Translations under genes and position numbers: made by a program
Assembly: GCF_017744695.1 (NCBI RefSeq)
Contig: NZ_JAGIAS010000003.1
Span: 868,001 to 932,000, forward strand
Source: Dyadobacter sp.
GTDB lineage: Bacteria > Bacteroidota > Bacteroidia > Cytophagales > Spirosomataceae
Direction of reading: 5' to 3'
Length of the DNA: 64,000 nucleotides
Shown: positions 1 through 7,723 of the stretch, piece after piece
How positions within the stretch are numbered: position 1 is the first letter of the stretch
Layout of the letters: every line of letters begins with the position of its first letter
The notes under the pieces: generated by a model
Told to the model about the DNA's origin: nothing
The model's input: only the letters and a program-made list of their open reading frames with translations
The model's database searches: none

Positions 1-942
1 GCTGCCGTTTCCGCGCGACATGTATTCGGTGCAAATCAAAGGGCGACCGTATGGTTCCAGCCATTTAATGCGTTTCTCGAATTCCTGCGCATTTTCGTAA
101 TTGTGGAATGTGATTACGTCCGATTGTTCGAGCTGCGCTTTTTCGATCGGTTTCAGCTTCTCAGGTGATGACCAGTCACCCGCCCATACGCCCGATGACA
201 GCGGTTGAGAAGGATTCACCGAACGTGCCCATTCAAATGATTTTACCATGAGCGGCAATACGTAATCCACCTTGTTCGGCAATTCCACTTTACCGTAGGA
301 GCTGTTATTGGTGTTATCCGGTTCATTCCAAATATCCCACATCAATACCCTGTCATCGTTCGCGAATGCGGCGACAGTGCCTTTCACGTATCTTTCCAGA
401 CGCGGATATTGCGTACTATCCTTCAATGCATTGAATCCCGGGTTTTGCACCCAGCCTGAGTTATGGACACCGGGCTTAGGATCGCGCTGCTTGCCCAGTT
501 TCGGGAACGGGTCCCAGCAGGAATCAAACAAAACCAGTACCGGTTTGATATTGTGCTTTTTCGTGATGTTCAGGAATGTATCAAGGCGTTTGATAAACCC
601 TGTGGAATCTTGCTGATAAAGCAGGTCGTGCAGGTATACGCGCATGGTGTTCATCCCGATGTTTTGCGCCCAGCCGAGCTCTTTATCGATCGTAGCGGTG
701 TCGAAAGATTCCGCCTGGAACATTTCGAGCTGGTTGATAGCCGTGCTGGGGAGGAAATCGGCGCCTACGAGCCAGCCCTGTTTGGCATACCATTCCCTGG
801 CTTGCTCCTTGGTCCATATTTCGCGACCGGCGGATTGCTCCTGTGCCGGGGCTTCCTCTTTTTTCTCGTCGGCTTTCTTGGCGCAGTTCTGCAACGTGAG
901 GCAGGCCGCAACAGCCCAGATAGTCGTTTTTAACAATTTCAT
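1..942 (-). CDS. GH5-like cellulase/xylanase-type lipoprotein, partial (C-terminus beyond window edge)
   Basis: Likely retaining beta-glycosidase of the GH5/clan A kind, anchored in the envelope as a lipoprotein. The ATG at 942 begins a hydrophobic leader ending in a lipobox (LQNC, Cys20). In the 314 visible residues there is a TIM-barrel pattern: an Asn-Glu pair in IWNEP (Glu207, expected acid/base) and CTEYM (Glu306, expected nucleophile at the end of a strand). The reading frame stays open to base 1, so the remaining C-terminus lies outside the window. It is the most distal visible gene of the minus-strand polysaccharide locus, 21 bp after the GH43 gene, so it probably acts on the same glycan. 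The exact family and substrate cannot be told; databases often label such proteins as 1,4-beta-xylanase. Confidence 0.8.
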   Translation of the reverse strand, partial: MKLLKTTIWAVAACLTLQNCAKKADEKKEEAPAQEQSAGREIWTKEQAREWYAKQGWLVGADFLPSTAINQLEMFQAESFDTATIDKELGWAQNIGMNTMRVYLHDLLYQQDSTGFIKRLDTFLNITKKHNIKPVLVLFDSCWDPFPKLGKQRDPKPGVHNSGWVQNPGFNALKDSTQYPRLERYVKGTVAAFANDDRVLMWDIWNEPDNTNNSSYGKVELPNKVDYVLPLMVKSFEWARSVNPSQPLSSGVWAGDWSSPEKLKPIEKAQLEQSDVITFHNYENAQEFEKRIKWLEPYGRPLICTEYMSRGNGS

Positions 943-963
943 CAGGTGTTAGAATTGGTTTAG

Positions 964-2019
964 TTATTTAAAAAGCGGTGCAGGCCGGTTTTCTATGCTT
1001 GGCACTGCGTTGGAAATTTCGGGCCAGCCGTTTTTCCAGGTCAATTTATCCAGCATCAATACCCGACGGTTCGCGCCGCTCGATACCCTCGGCTCCGCCT
1101 TGCTAATGGCGTGGTACAAAAGCCAGTCGGTACCCGCGTCGTCGGTTATCCAGCGCGCATTATGCCCCGGCCCGGCATACACATCGTTTCCGTGGAGCAA
1201 TAAGGTTCCGGTACCGCGATCTTTCAAATCCTTGCCCTCCTGATCCAGAAACGGCCCGAAAATGGATTTGGAACGCCCCATTCTCACATGATACTTACTC
1301 TTCTCAAATTCACAGCAACTTTCTTTCGACCCCAGAAAGTAGTAGTAATCTCCTTTCTTCTGGATCATCACCGCTTCGAAATCACCCGCAGCCACTTTGA
1401 ATTTCTTTGAAAGATCGGGCACCGACTTACCGTCGGCGGACAATTCCACGCCATAAGTCCCCTGCGCAGGCTTATCGCTGAAACTGCCCCAGAAAACATA
1501 CTTTTTACCATCGGCTTCGAGGTAAAACGGGTCAATGGAGTTGGGAACTTCGACGTCGGCGCTCGTAAATAGCTTTCCCTGGTCCACAAACGGGCCCGCC
1601 GGTGAATCGGCGATCGCCAGACCAACCCCCGGATTCACATCTCCCCAGGTCGAATAGGCGTAGTACATATGGTATTTACCGTTCACTTTGACCACGTCGG
1701 GTGCCCATATGCCCCCTTTTTCCTTCCAGGCAGGTTTAGTTGTGAATGCTTCGTTGACATAACCCCAATGCACGAGGTCTTTGGAACGGACAATGGGCAC
1801 CAGTCGGGAACCGTTGCCATCGCCCCAGTCGTCCTGCGTACCGTAGGCGTAAAAGTATCCGTCGTCGCCTTTCACCACCGTTGGGTCGGCGAGAATGGGT
1901 TCAAAAACCGGATTTTTATATTCCTTGTCTCCCGGACCAGGGTTATGCTGCCCGGGGACATCCTGTCGGGGACAGGTCAGAATCAATGGCAACAGCAGTG
2001 ATAAGAGTGGTCTGATCAT
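964..2019 (-). CDS. Glycoside hydrolase family 43 protein
   Basis: Inverting five-bladed beta-propeller glycosidase; the family covers arabinanases, arabinofuranosidases and xylosidases. The catalytic set is readable: Asp45 in ILADPTVV (general base), Asp163 in SIDPFYLE (pKa modulator) and Glu215 in DFEAVMI (general acid). GIWAPDVV near residue 104 is also characteristic. The N-terminus is a hydrophobic export signal; Cys16 sits in LILTC, a poor lipobox, so lipoprotein or soluble periplasmic protein are both possible. 351 residues fits a single-domain GH43. Length, context and motifs agree; the subfamily, hence arabinan versus xylan side chains, is not settled. It lies between the PHP-type hydrolase and the GH5-like gene, in the tail of the PUL. 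Confidence 0.88.
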   Translation of the reverse strand: MIRPLLSLLLPLILTCPRQDVPGQHNPGPGDKEYKNPVFEPILADPTVVKGDDGYFYAYGTQDDWGDGNGSRLVPIVRSKDLVHWGYVNEAFTTKPAWKEKGGIWAPDVVKVNGKYHMYYAYSTWGDVNPGVGLAIADSPAGPFVDQGKLFTSADVEVPNSIDPFYLEADGKKYVFWGSFSDKPAQGTYGVELSADGKSVPDLSKKFKVAAGDFEAVMIQKKGDYYYFLGSKESCCEFEKSKYHVRMGRSKSIFGPFLDQEGKDLKDRGTGTLLLHGNDVYAGPGHNARWITDDAGTDWLLYHAISKAEPRVSSGANRRVLMLDKLTWKNGWPEISNAVPSIENRPAPLFK

Positions 2020-2039
2020 TTCAGGTTTGGTTAATATCG

Positions 2040-4115
2040 TTATTCGAGCCAGATGATCTGGGTAAATGCGCCGTTGGCGGCCACATCCCAGAGTTCAACC
2101 CGCAGCCATTTCCGGCCTTTCAGGTTTTGGACAAATTTAAAACTCTTCTGACCGAACGCCTGTGTGTCGTTCAAATTAATAACGTCGTGAAAAACTTCCT
2201 TGCCATCACCGGAAATCACTTCTGCGCGGTTGAGCGGAAATGTCCATTGGGCATCGAGGCTGATCTCTACATTGCCTTTCGCATCCGGTCGGGCCGTTTC
2301 CCCTACCACCGCGTTATTTACTTTAAATGCTGGGATCAAAACCTCGCCGGTAGTCACGAAAAATTTCCCTCTCCGCATGGCATCCAGCACTGGCTGCCAG
2401 CCGTCTTCAAAGCGGGGAAGCTGGTCGAGTTGCAGGTAATTGACATTCAAATGCCCGTACAATTCGTAATTTGGCTCGATGCGGAACAGATCCGCCTCGG
2501 CCAGCACATTCTTTTTGTAGCCCCAGTTGGCCATATCGTCCATCAGGTCGAGCACGCGTTTGCCGAGTTTGGGTTGGGACAAATCCGCCGGCATGGCCTT
2601 CCAGGCGGCGCCGAGGAAATGATCGGATTGATAGAATGCCTCGTCCTTATGCTTGTCGGGGAACCCCGTCGAACCCTTCGTGCGCGCATGCGCCGTCCAC
2701 GCGAGGCCGTTTTCCATTTCCAATAATTTCAGCATTTCGTCTTTGTTCCCAATGCGGTAAACTTTACCATATTCGGGATGGTCTTCCACAAAGGGTTGGT
2801 CCTTTTCCCGCGACATTAGCCAATAAACCGGTTTGGGAAAAATATTCATCCAATGTCCCCCGAAGAAGTTGTTCGGTTCCTCACCCGGCAACAACAAAAA
2901 GTTACCACCCGAAAGTCGTGCGCATTCTGCGAACATCATTTTCAGCTCCGGCCAACGCTTCGCCTCAGGTCCGCGCGGGCTACCCGGACCATGAAATTCG
3001 GCCAAATGCACGATGTTCACACCCGTATTCCGGAACGCCTTTACAAAACCCGGCATGTCCGGCAGCGGCTTACGCGTGAGCACGTCATCCACATGCTCCT
3101 GATGGAAATGGCTGGACATGGTGTAGTAACCCGGAAGCGGCTCATATTTATCCGAATGCGTAAATGCTTTCACATTTTCCAGCACTTTCCCGTCCTTCTC
3201 GCGGCTCAGTAAACAGAAGAAATTGTATCGCTGCTGCGTTCCCGGAGGCGCATTGAACCATGGTACCCACCGGCGGTCACCCAATAAATCATGACGGATA
3301 CCGATGCCGAAACCCGGAAGCAGGTTACGATAATTCTCGCCGTACCAGATGTGTTCAAGATTATAGCAATTATCCAGCGGATAAAAGTACTGGTGTGGCG
3401 CGGGGAAAACGGCCAGATTACCTTCCTTGCCCTGGCCGATAATCGTCCGGTATTTCACGGCCATCATTTCAACGGTATCCATTTGGGTCACCGCCACATT
3501 TCGCATGAAGTCTTCGGTGTCCGCCCAGAAAAGCTTCTGCCAGGGCGTTTCCCGGGAAGTAAGGCCGATATCGTAGATCACCGCCAGCGAATCGACATTC
3601 GTCGACATCACCGCGGCCACGTTCATCAGCGGGCTACCATTATACAGCGTAAATTGAATCGCACCCGAGAATGGTCCGGCCTTCGCCCCGTTGACGGTAA
3701 TTTCCGTGCGGGCGCCATTGCTGGCCACCTTCACGTCTGTTTTGTCGAGTTTTACGGCGTAGCTCTGGTATTTCAGGTAGGCGGTTTTATCAAAGAAAAT
3801 ATTCCAGCCATTCTGCGAAACCAGATCGCGCTTGCCCACGGTGAGGATAATGGCTGGATCCAGGTTGCGGGCGATGGTATACTGTTTTTCTTTTGTTCCA
3901 ATGCCCAGGCTACCGATCAGCGGGTTCGATTTATTTAAATCAATGGAAACCTTCCCGGTTTCTGCATTGCCGGCGGGCCATTCGATATTCAGCATGGCCT
4001 CGTTTACGATCGCCTGAACGCCGCCTTTCTTGTCAAAACCTTTTAAATCGACGGGCAGCTGCGCATGCAGCACCGCGGGGACAATTAGCAGTAAGACAAG
4101 CAGTAAGTTACGCAT
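2040..4115 (-). CDS. Secreted PHP-type metal-dependent hydrolase (CehA/McbA-like)
   Basis: About 691 residues, exported by a clear signal peptide (MRNLLLVLLLIVPAVLHA then Gln). The first ~300 residues look like a beta-rich domain. The second half has features of PHP/CehA-McbA-type predicted metallohydrolases: an H-x-H (SSHFHQEH), a GVNIVHLAEFHG strand, GEEPN, GGHWMNIFP, a TAHART histidine, and near the end RRGKFFVTTG, which resembles the RxGxxFVTSG segment of CehA proteins. The ATG at 4115 is chosen because it overlaps the stop of the upstream epimerase by 8 bp (ATGCGTAA) and begins the signal peptide; the longer reading from 4181 lies inside the epimerase. The substrate is unknown; a phosphoester or carboxylic ester released during glycan breakdown is only a guess. 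Confidence 0.65.
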   Translation of the reverse strand: MRNLLLVLLLIVPAVLHAQLPVDLKGFDKKGGVQAIVNEAMLNIEWPAGNAETGKVSIDLNKSNPLIGSLGIGTKEKQYTIARNLDPAIILTVGKRDLVSQNGWNIFFDKTAYLKYQSYAVKLDKTDVKVASNGARTEITVNGAKAGPFSGAIQFTLYNGSPLMNVAAVMSTNVDSLAVIYDIGLTSRETPWQKLFWADTEDFMRNVAVTQMDTVEMMAVKYRTIIGQGKEGNLAVFPAPHQYFYPLDNCYNLEHIWYGENYRNLLPGFGIGIRHDLLGDRRWVPWFNAPPGTQQRYNFFCLLSREKDGKVLENVKAFTHSDKYEPLPGYYTMSSHFHQEHVDDVLTRKPLPDMPGFVKAFRNTGVNIVHLAEFHGPGSPRGPEAKRWPELKMMFAECARLSGGNFLLLPGEEPNNFFGGHWMNIFPKPVYWLMSREKDQPFVEDHPEYGKVYRIGNKDEMLKLLEMENGLAWTAHARTKGSTGFPDKHKDEAFYQSDHFLGAAWKAMPADLSQPKLGKRVLDLMDDMANWGYKKNVLAEADLFRIEPNYELYGHLNVNYLQLDQLPRFEDGWQPVLDAMRRGKFFVTTGEVLIPAFKVNNAVVGETARPDAKGNVEISLDAQWTFPLNRAEVISGDGKEVFHDVINLNDTQAFGQKSFKFVQNLKGRKWLRVELWDVAANGAFTQIIWLE

Positions 4116-4980
4116 TGATAGCAGCATGTGTTGGAACAAACATTTTTTGATAGAAGGCGAGTCCTTCTTCGGCGAGTTCATCGGCGCTGTTCGCCAATGG
4201 CCGCCAGATACAGGCCGCGCGTGCCAATTCTTTGGAGGGTTGTCCGAAGGTTTCGATCACCACCGCGCCGTCATAACCGATTTCAGTCAGCGCTTCCTGA
4301 ATGCCCTGCCATTCCAAATGGCCGGTTCCCGGTGTACCGCGGTCGCTTTCATTGCCTTGTACATGACAAAGCAAATCTTTCCCGATTTTCCTGATCGAAG
4401 CGGGAATATCTTTTTCCTCAATATTGGAATGGAAGGTATCCAAAACGATTTTCAGGTTCGGGTTCCCCACCTCGTCCAGGATCGATAGCGCCTGATCCAC
4501 CGTATTGATCATATCGGTTTCAAAGCGGTTCAGAGGCTCCAAACCGAGTGTTACCCCGCAATCCCCGGCAACTTGACTAACCTCTTTCAGAATATCCACA
4601 CACCATTCACGCTCCTGCTTTTTCTGTTCTGCGGAAACAATGCGGGTCTTGCCCACTGCCGAATAAACCGGCCCGCCGAAAACAGGGCTACCCATTTGTT
4701 CTGCAATGCGGATGCAATCGATGATGTATTGTTTACCGGTCTGGCGAAATACCGGATCAGTACTGGAAATGTCCCGCTCCGGCCCGAATGCGCCACTGAT
4801 AGTGATTTTCAGATCGAGGTCGCGGGCGGTGTCTTTAATGAGTTTCCAGTCGATAATGCGGGTATCTTCCACGGCTATTTCGATGATGTCATAACCCATG
4901 TTTTTGACCTTGGTAAGCAGGTCGATGTTGGCCGTCGAAAACGGTGATACCCAGATAAATGTGCTGGCTCCGAATAACAT
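4108..4980 (-). CDS. Sugar (phosphate) isomerase/epimerase, D-tagatose 3-epimerase-like
   Basis: AP-endonuclease-2-type TIM barrel that interconverts keto sugars at C3 in known relatives. The four metal ligands of the D-tagatose/D-psicose 3-epimerase group can be placed: Glu148 (GLEPLNRFE), Asp181 (LDTFH), His206 (CHVQG) and Glu243 (VIETF), with spacing close to that of the family, plus the GTPGTGHLEW segment. 290 residues is the usual length and there is no signal peptide, so it is cytoplasmic. It follows a Gfo/Idh/MocA oxidoreductase and overlaps the PHP-type hydrolase gene by 8 bp. In this company it could act on a keto sugar made by the oxidoreductase; that link is inference. Confidence 0.85.
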   Translation of the reverse strand: MLFGASTFIWVSPFSTANIDLLTKVKNMGYDIIEIAVEDTRIIDWKLIKDTARDLDLKITISGAFGPERDISSTDPVFRQTGKQYIIDCIRIAEQMGSPVFGGPVYSAVGKTRIVSAEQKKQEREWCVDILKEVSQVAGDCGVTLGLEPLNRFETDMINTVDQALSILDEVGNPNLKIVLDTFHSNIEEKDIPASIRKIGKDLLCHVQGNESDRGTPGTGHLEWQGIQEALTEIGYDGAVVIETFGQPSKELARAACIWRPLANSADELAEEGLAFYQKMFVPTHAAINA

Positions 4981-4997
4981 AAGGGTTCAGGATTAGC

Positions 4998-5138
4998 AAA
5001 AAGGGGGTGTATCAAGAAGCACAAAATCACATTTCGTTGTCACCCTGAGCGAAATCGAAGGACATTTGCATCACGCATTTGCCCTTCGACTTCGCTCAGG
5101 GTGACAGCTTAATTACATTTGATACACCCTCTTTTTTT
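4998..5138. repeat. Nested inverted repeat element between oxidoreductase and epimerase genes
   Basis: Two inverted repeats are nested. The outer arms (about 4998-5015 and 5119-5138) share AGGGTGTATCAA and end in A- or T-runs. The inner arms (about 5037-5061 and 5082-5106) share TGTCACCCTGAGCGAA and differ at two positions over about 25 bp. The whole gap between the two genes is occupied by it. The core CACCCTGAGCGAA-TCGAAGG resembles a short palindromic repeat found in many bacterial genomes. It would form a long hairpin in the mRNA and may separate expression of the two genes. Confidence 0.8.
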
Positions 5139-5149
5139 GTTAGGACAAA

Positions 5150-6268
5150 TTATGCTTCAAAACTCGGTACGTCCACACGAATGCCGCCTTTCATGGCCGA
5201 CTCATGCGCACAAATACCTGCGCAGGTGTAGTTGGCAGCCAACGCGGCATCCACCGCCGAATCACGGCCTTCCACGATCGCCGCCACGAACTCCTGCACC
5301 AAATGCGGGTGCGAACCGCCGTGGCCCGCGCCCTGGAGGAACGACACGTGGTTCGGGTCGTCGATCTTCTCGCGCTTGGTGAAATGCTTGATCGGCTCGA
5401 TCAACAGCTCATCCGTATCGGGCACATTGATCCGTGAAGCGTTTTCACCACCATCAAATATCACGTGCTCCTCGTCCTGCAACTGCTCCCATTCGAACGA
5501 CATTTTGGTACCATACACATCGTAGCTCTCGCGGTACTGGCGCACCACATCGAACAAAGAGCGCGTAGCCTCGGCCACCACATCCGTACCTTTCAATGTA
5601 AATGTGGCAGTTTCGACCGCGAAAGGCGATCCGTAACGGCTCGCGAGGTCCTCGCTCAAGCGGCCCGATCCGTGGCAAACTACTGTTTCTGCGATGGTAT
5701 TATTGATTTTCAAAAGCGGGGAAATGGCGTGCGTGCCGTTCAGCATCGGTGGGTAACCTTTCCAGTATTCGCCCCAACCTTCCATGCTCATATCCTGGAT
5801 GTGTGAACCACGCACGAACTGAATACGACCCAGTTGACCGGTTTGCGCCAGGTTCAATCCGTACAGGAATTCACGGGTATAGAGCGCAGTTTCCATCATC
5901 ATATACACTTTACCCGAGCGGCGTTTGGCTTCTACAATGGCTTTGCAATCCTCGACGGTCATCGCCATCGGAATGGTGCAGGCTGTGTGCTTGCCTGCAT
6001 TCAGGGATGCCAGCGTCATACGTGCATGGTCAGGCACAGGCGTTACCACGTGTATCGCGTCCACGTCATCGCGCTTGGGAACATCTTCGAAATGCTCGAA
6101 AACCAGGTTAGGGTCGAGATTGAACTTGGCAGTCAGCTCGTCGCGGGTTTGTTTGCTGCGGGTGCAGATCCCTACCGCCTTGATGTTCGGGTGGCTTTGA
6201 TAAATTGGGATAAACTCTTTCCCGAAACCCATACCCACGATAACTACTGTGATTTGCTTGTCGCTCAT
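5150..6268 (-). CDS. Gfo/Idh/MocA family oxidoreductase
   Basis: NAD(P)-dependent sugar or cyclitol dehydrogenase, cytoplasmic, 372 residues. The N-terminal Rossmann fold starts with VVIVGMGFGKEF (glycine-rich loop at residues 12-16). HVVTPVPDHARM and LNAGKHTACTIPMAMT follow; the usual EKP motif after GKH is replaced by TIP, so the lysine normally seen there is missing. The C-terminal alpha/beta domain ends in an SxxxGG-type tail. Neighbours are the ThuA gene upstream and the epimerase downstream, a set seen in keto-sugar metabolism (in rhizobia ThuB, an oxidoreductase, acts with ThuA on trehalose-type disaccharides). Substrate unknown. The lost lysine may define a subfamily rather than a dead enzyme. 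Confidence 0.85.
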   Translation of the reverse strand: MSDKQITVVIVGMGFGKEFIPIYQSHPNIKAVGICTRSKQTRDELTAKFNLDPNLVFEHFEDVPKRDDVDAIHVVTPVPDHARMTLASLNAGKHTACTIPMAMTVEDCKAIVEAKRRSGKVYMMMETALYTREFLYGLNLAQTGQLGRIQFVRGSHIQDMSMEGWGEYWKGYPPMLNGTHAISPLLKINNTIAETVVCHGSGRLSEDLASRYGSPFAVETATFTLKGTDVVAEATRSLFDVVRQYRESYDVYGTKMSFEWEQLQDEEHVIFDGGENASRINVPDTDELLIEPIKHFTKREKIDDPNHVSFLQGAGHGGSHPHLVQEFVAAIVEGRDSAVDAALAANYTCAGICAHESAMKGGIRVDVPSFEA

Positions 6269-6286
6269 TGCTGTGTTGTTTAAAGC

Positions 6287-6306
6287 CCCCGGGTTGAAAC
6301 CCGGGG
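6287..6306. repeat. Palindromic repeat, copy 1
   Basis: CCCCGGGTTGAAACCCGGGG, a 7-bp stem around TTGAAA, 18 bp upstream of the oxidoreductase start. An identical copy lies at 6574-6593. Confidence 0.85.
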
Positions 6307-6473
6307 TTAAGAAATGGATTGATTTTGCTTTGCTTTTTTGAGCCTATGGCTCTGAGTTTATTTGATCTCGATTATGATCTGAAATCTGATGCTACCAGAT
6401 GTTTGATATTGAATTGCTCTTTTTGGCACAATTCTCTTAATATCAAATCTCTGTTTTCAAATTTTCCTTTTCT

Positions 6474-6556
6474 CAATTCTTTCTCTCAATTCTCTGTTCT
6501 CTGTTCTCTATTCTCTGTTCTCTGTTCTCTATTCTAAATTCTAAATTCTAAATTCT
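6474..6556. repeat. Pyrimidine-rich microsatellite
   Basis: Repeated TTCTCTG and TTCTCTA words pass into repeated ATTCTAA words. This is low-complexity sequence, and the open frame across it (6319-6537) is not a credible gene. Confidence 0.8.
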
Positions 6557-6573
6557 TCCCTTTTTCTCTGGAT

Positions 6574-6593
6574 CCCCGGGTTGAAACCCGGGG
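6574..6593. repeat. Palindromic repeat, copy 2
   Basis: Exact second copy of the 20-bp palindrome at 6287-6306, in the same orientation, 287 bp away. Confidence 0.85.
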
Positions 6594-6666
6594 CAATGGA
6601 TTATTAGAGATTGATTTTGATCATTGGCGCCAGTTGGCGCATGCTGATGATCATCTTATCCTTTTG

Positions 6667-6686
6667 CCGTCGGTTTTAACCGACGG
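6667..6686. repeat. Palindromic repeat CCGTCGG...CCGACGG
   Basis: CCGTCGGTTTTAACCGACGG: a 9-bp stem with almost no loop. Same architecture as the CCCCGGG palindrome but with a different stem sequence. Confidence 0.8.
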
Positions 6687-6692
6687 ACAGAG

Positions 6693-6839
6693 TTAGTCAA
6701 AGAGCTTGTTTGAGCTTTGTTAGTCAGAGAGCTTGTTTGAGCTTTATTAGTCAAAAGCTTGCATGAGCATTACTAGCCAGAGAGCTTGTTGGAGCCCTTG
6801 CAAGAGCTTTTATTAGTTGGAGGCTCATTTGGGCATTGG
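6693..6839. repeat. Degenerate tandem array, five units of about 27 bp
   Basis: Units begin TTAGTCA (or CTAGCCA, TTAGTTG) and contain AGAGCTTGTTTGAGCTTT or variants. Starts are at 6693, 6720, 6747, 6773 and 6813; the first two units differ at only two positions and the fourth is expanded to 40 bp. Each unit carries a small hairpin core (AGCT...AGCT). The array ends about 20 bp from the ThuA stop codon. Confidence 0.75.
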
Positions 6840-6860
6840 CTGCTGTTATTTATTTCTCAT

Positions 6861-7592
6861 TTACTTCCCAGCCGCCCACTGAACAGCATTTCTCAAAATA
6901 GTCTGATAAGGCTCAATGGTATGCGATTTGGCATCATGTCCCAATGCGATACCGACAATTCTCCCCTTGGGATATTTCACAATAAAAATGCTTGGAAAAA
7001 CTTTGTCCGAGGTTTCAGCTTTGGCAGTTGCGAGCACCTCAATAGGCGTTCCGGCCGCATCAGGTTTGAAGTAGTACAACTCGTCGTCCAGCTTGAAGCT
7101 CGCCGGGACTCCCTTGGTTACCGGATGTTTTTGGGTAATGGTTACCTCAAACGGCCCGTACTTATCATGCCCCTTGGAGCCCCCGCCTACCAGCTTCTGG
7201 TTGTATTCCGGCCAGTCGGACCAGTTGTACCATAATGCGGGGTGTGCCAGTACCAGGCCCTTTCCAGCATCCACAAATGCGAAAATAGCTTCACGTGTGG
7301 CCTTGTCGGCGATGGGCTGGTTGTTGCTAAGGTAAAGCACATCGATGTCTTTCAGCTTGCCAAGGATTGTGGTCGGATCGCTGGTATATTCCACCGTCGC
7401 CAGACCGCCTTTTTGCAGCGTTTGCACATCCTCCTGCTTGTACCACCGGTCGAAATCGTGGGAAGAGCCACCGCCTACCAGCAGCACACGGATCGCCTTT
7501 TTCTTTTCCGGGCTTTCGGCCATCGCATTATGGGCGAACATGGCTAACAGAAGCAGTAGCGAGGCGATGGTTTTCAAAGTTGAACGAGCCAT
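6861..7592 (-). CDS. ThuA domain protein, secreted
   Basis: Stand-alone ThuA (trehalose-utilisation) domain protein of 243 residues with a signal peptide (basic start, leucine stretch, then NAMA before Glu). The fold is glutamine-amidotransferase-like: IRVLLVGGGSSHDF first strand, DVLYLSNNQP, GKGLVLAHPALWY where a class I amidotransferase would have its nucleophile elbow, and HPVTKGVPASF. ThuA proteins act with sugar oxidoreductases on 3-keto disaccharides in rhizobia, and this gene sits upstream of a Gfo/Idh/MocA gene. It is a second, shorter ThuA next to the long ThuA-containing lipoprotein. Biochemical role here is inferred. Confidence 0.85.
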   Translation of the reverse strand: MARSTLKTIASLLLLLAMFAHNAMAESPEKKKAIRVLLVGGGSSHDFDRWYKQEDVQTLQKGGLATVEYTSDPTTILGKLKDIDVLYLSNNQPIADKATREAIFAFVDAGKGLVLAHPALWYNWSDWPEYNQKLVGGGSKGHDKYGPFEVTITQKHPVTKGVPASFKLDDELYYFKPDAAGTPIEVLATAKAETSDKVFPSIFIVKYPKGRIVGIALGHDAKSHTIEPYQTILRNAVQWAAGK

Positions 7593-7608
7593 ATTTAAGA
7601 GTTTATGA

Positions 7609-7711
7609 GTTTAAAGTTTATGAGTCTGGATATCCGGTTTTTGAATTTAGAATTTATCAGTTCTGACGCTCACGAGTCGCATATCTAACCTTCAACTCAT
7701 GAACTTTAAAC
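7609..7711. repeat. Inverted repeat with TTTATGAGT words
   Basis: GTTTAAAGTTTATGAGT at 7609-7625 is repeated in inverse orientation at 7695-7711 with one mismatch. The left arm is preceded by another GTTTATGAGT word. The gap separates the two ThuA-type genes. The same words recur near 27.3 kb. Confidence 0.75.
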
Positions 7712-7723
7712 CGCTGCTGCAGG

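Larger units (their letters stand above)
6269..6860. other. 592-bp gene-free, repeat-rich intergenic region
   Basis: No credible gene is seen. The gap holds two identical 20-bp palindromes, further small palindromes (6627-6640 GCGCCAGTTGGCGC and 6667-6686), a pyrimidine-rich microsatellite and a tandem array of about 27-bp units, each listed separately. It separates the ThuA gene from the oxidoreductase within a minus-strand gene run. No TAnnTTTG box was found here on the minus strand. Confidence 0.75.

Noticed and set aside
6319..6537. 72-codon frame in the 6.3-6.5 kb gap
   Set aside because: Its second half is translated microsatellite (repeated SVLCSLF-type words), so not a gene.
6693..6839. 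Tandem 27-bp units considered as a CRISPR array
   Set aside because: Units follow one another without unique spacers, are degenerate, and no cas genes lie near.
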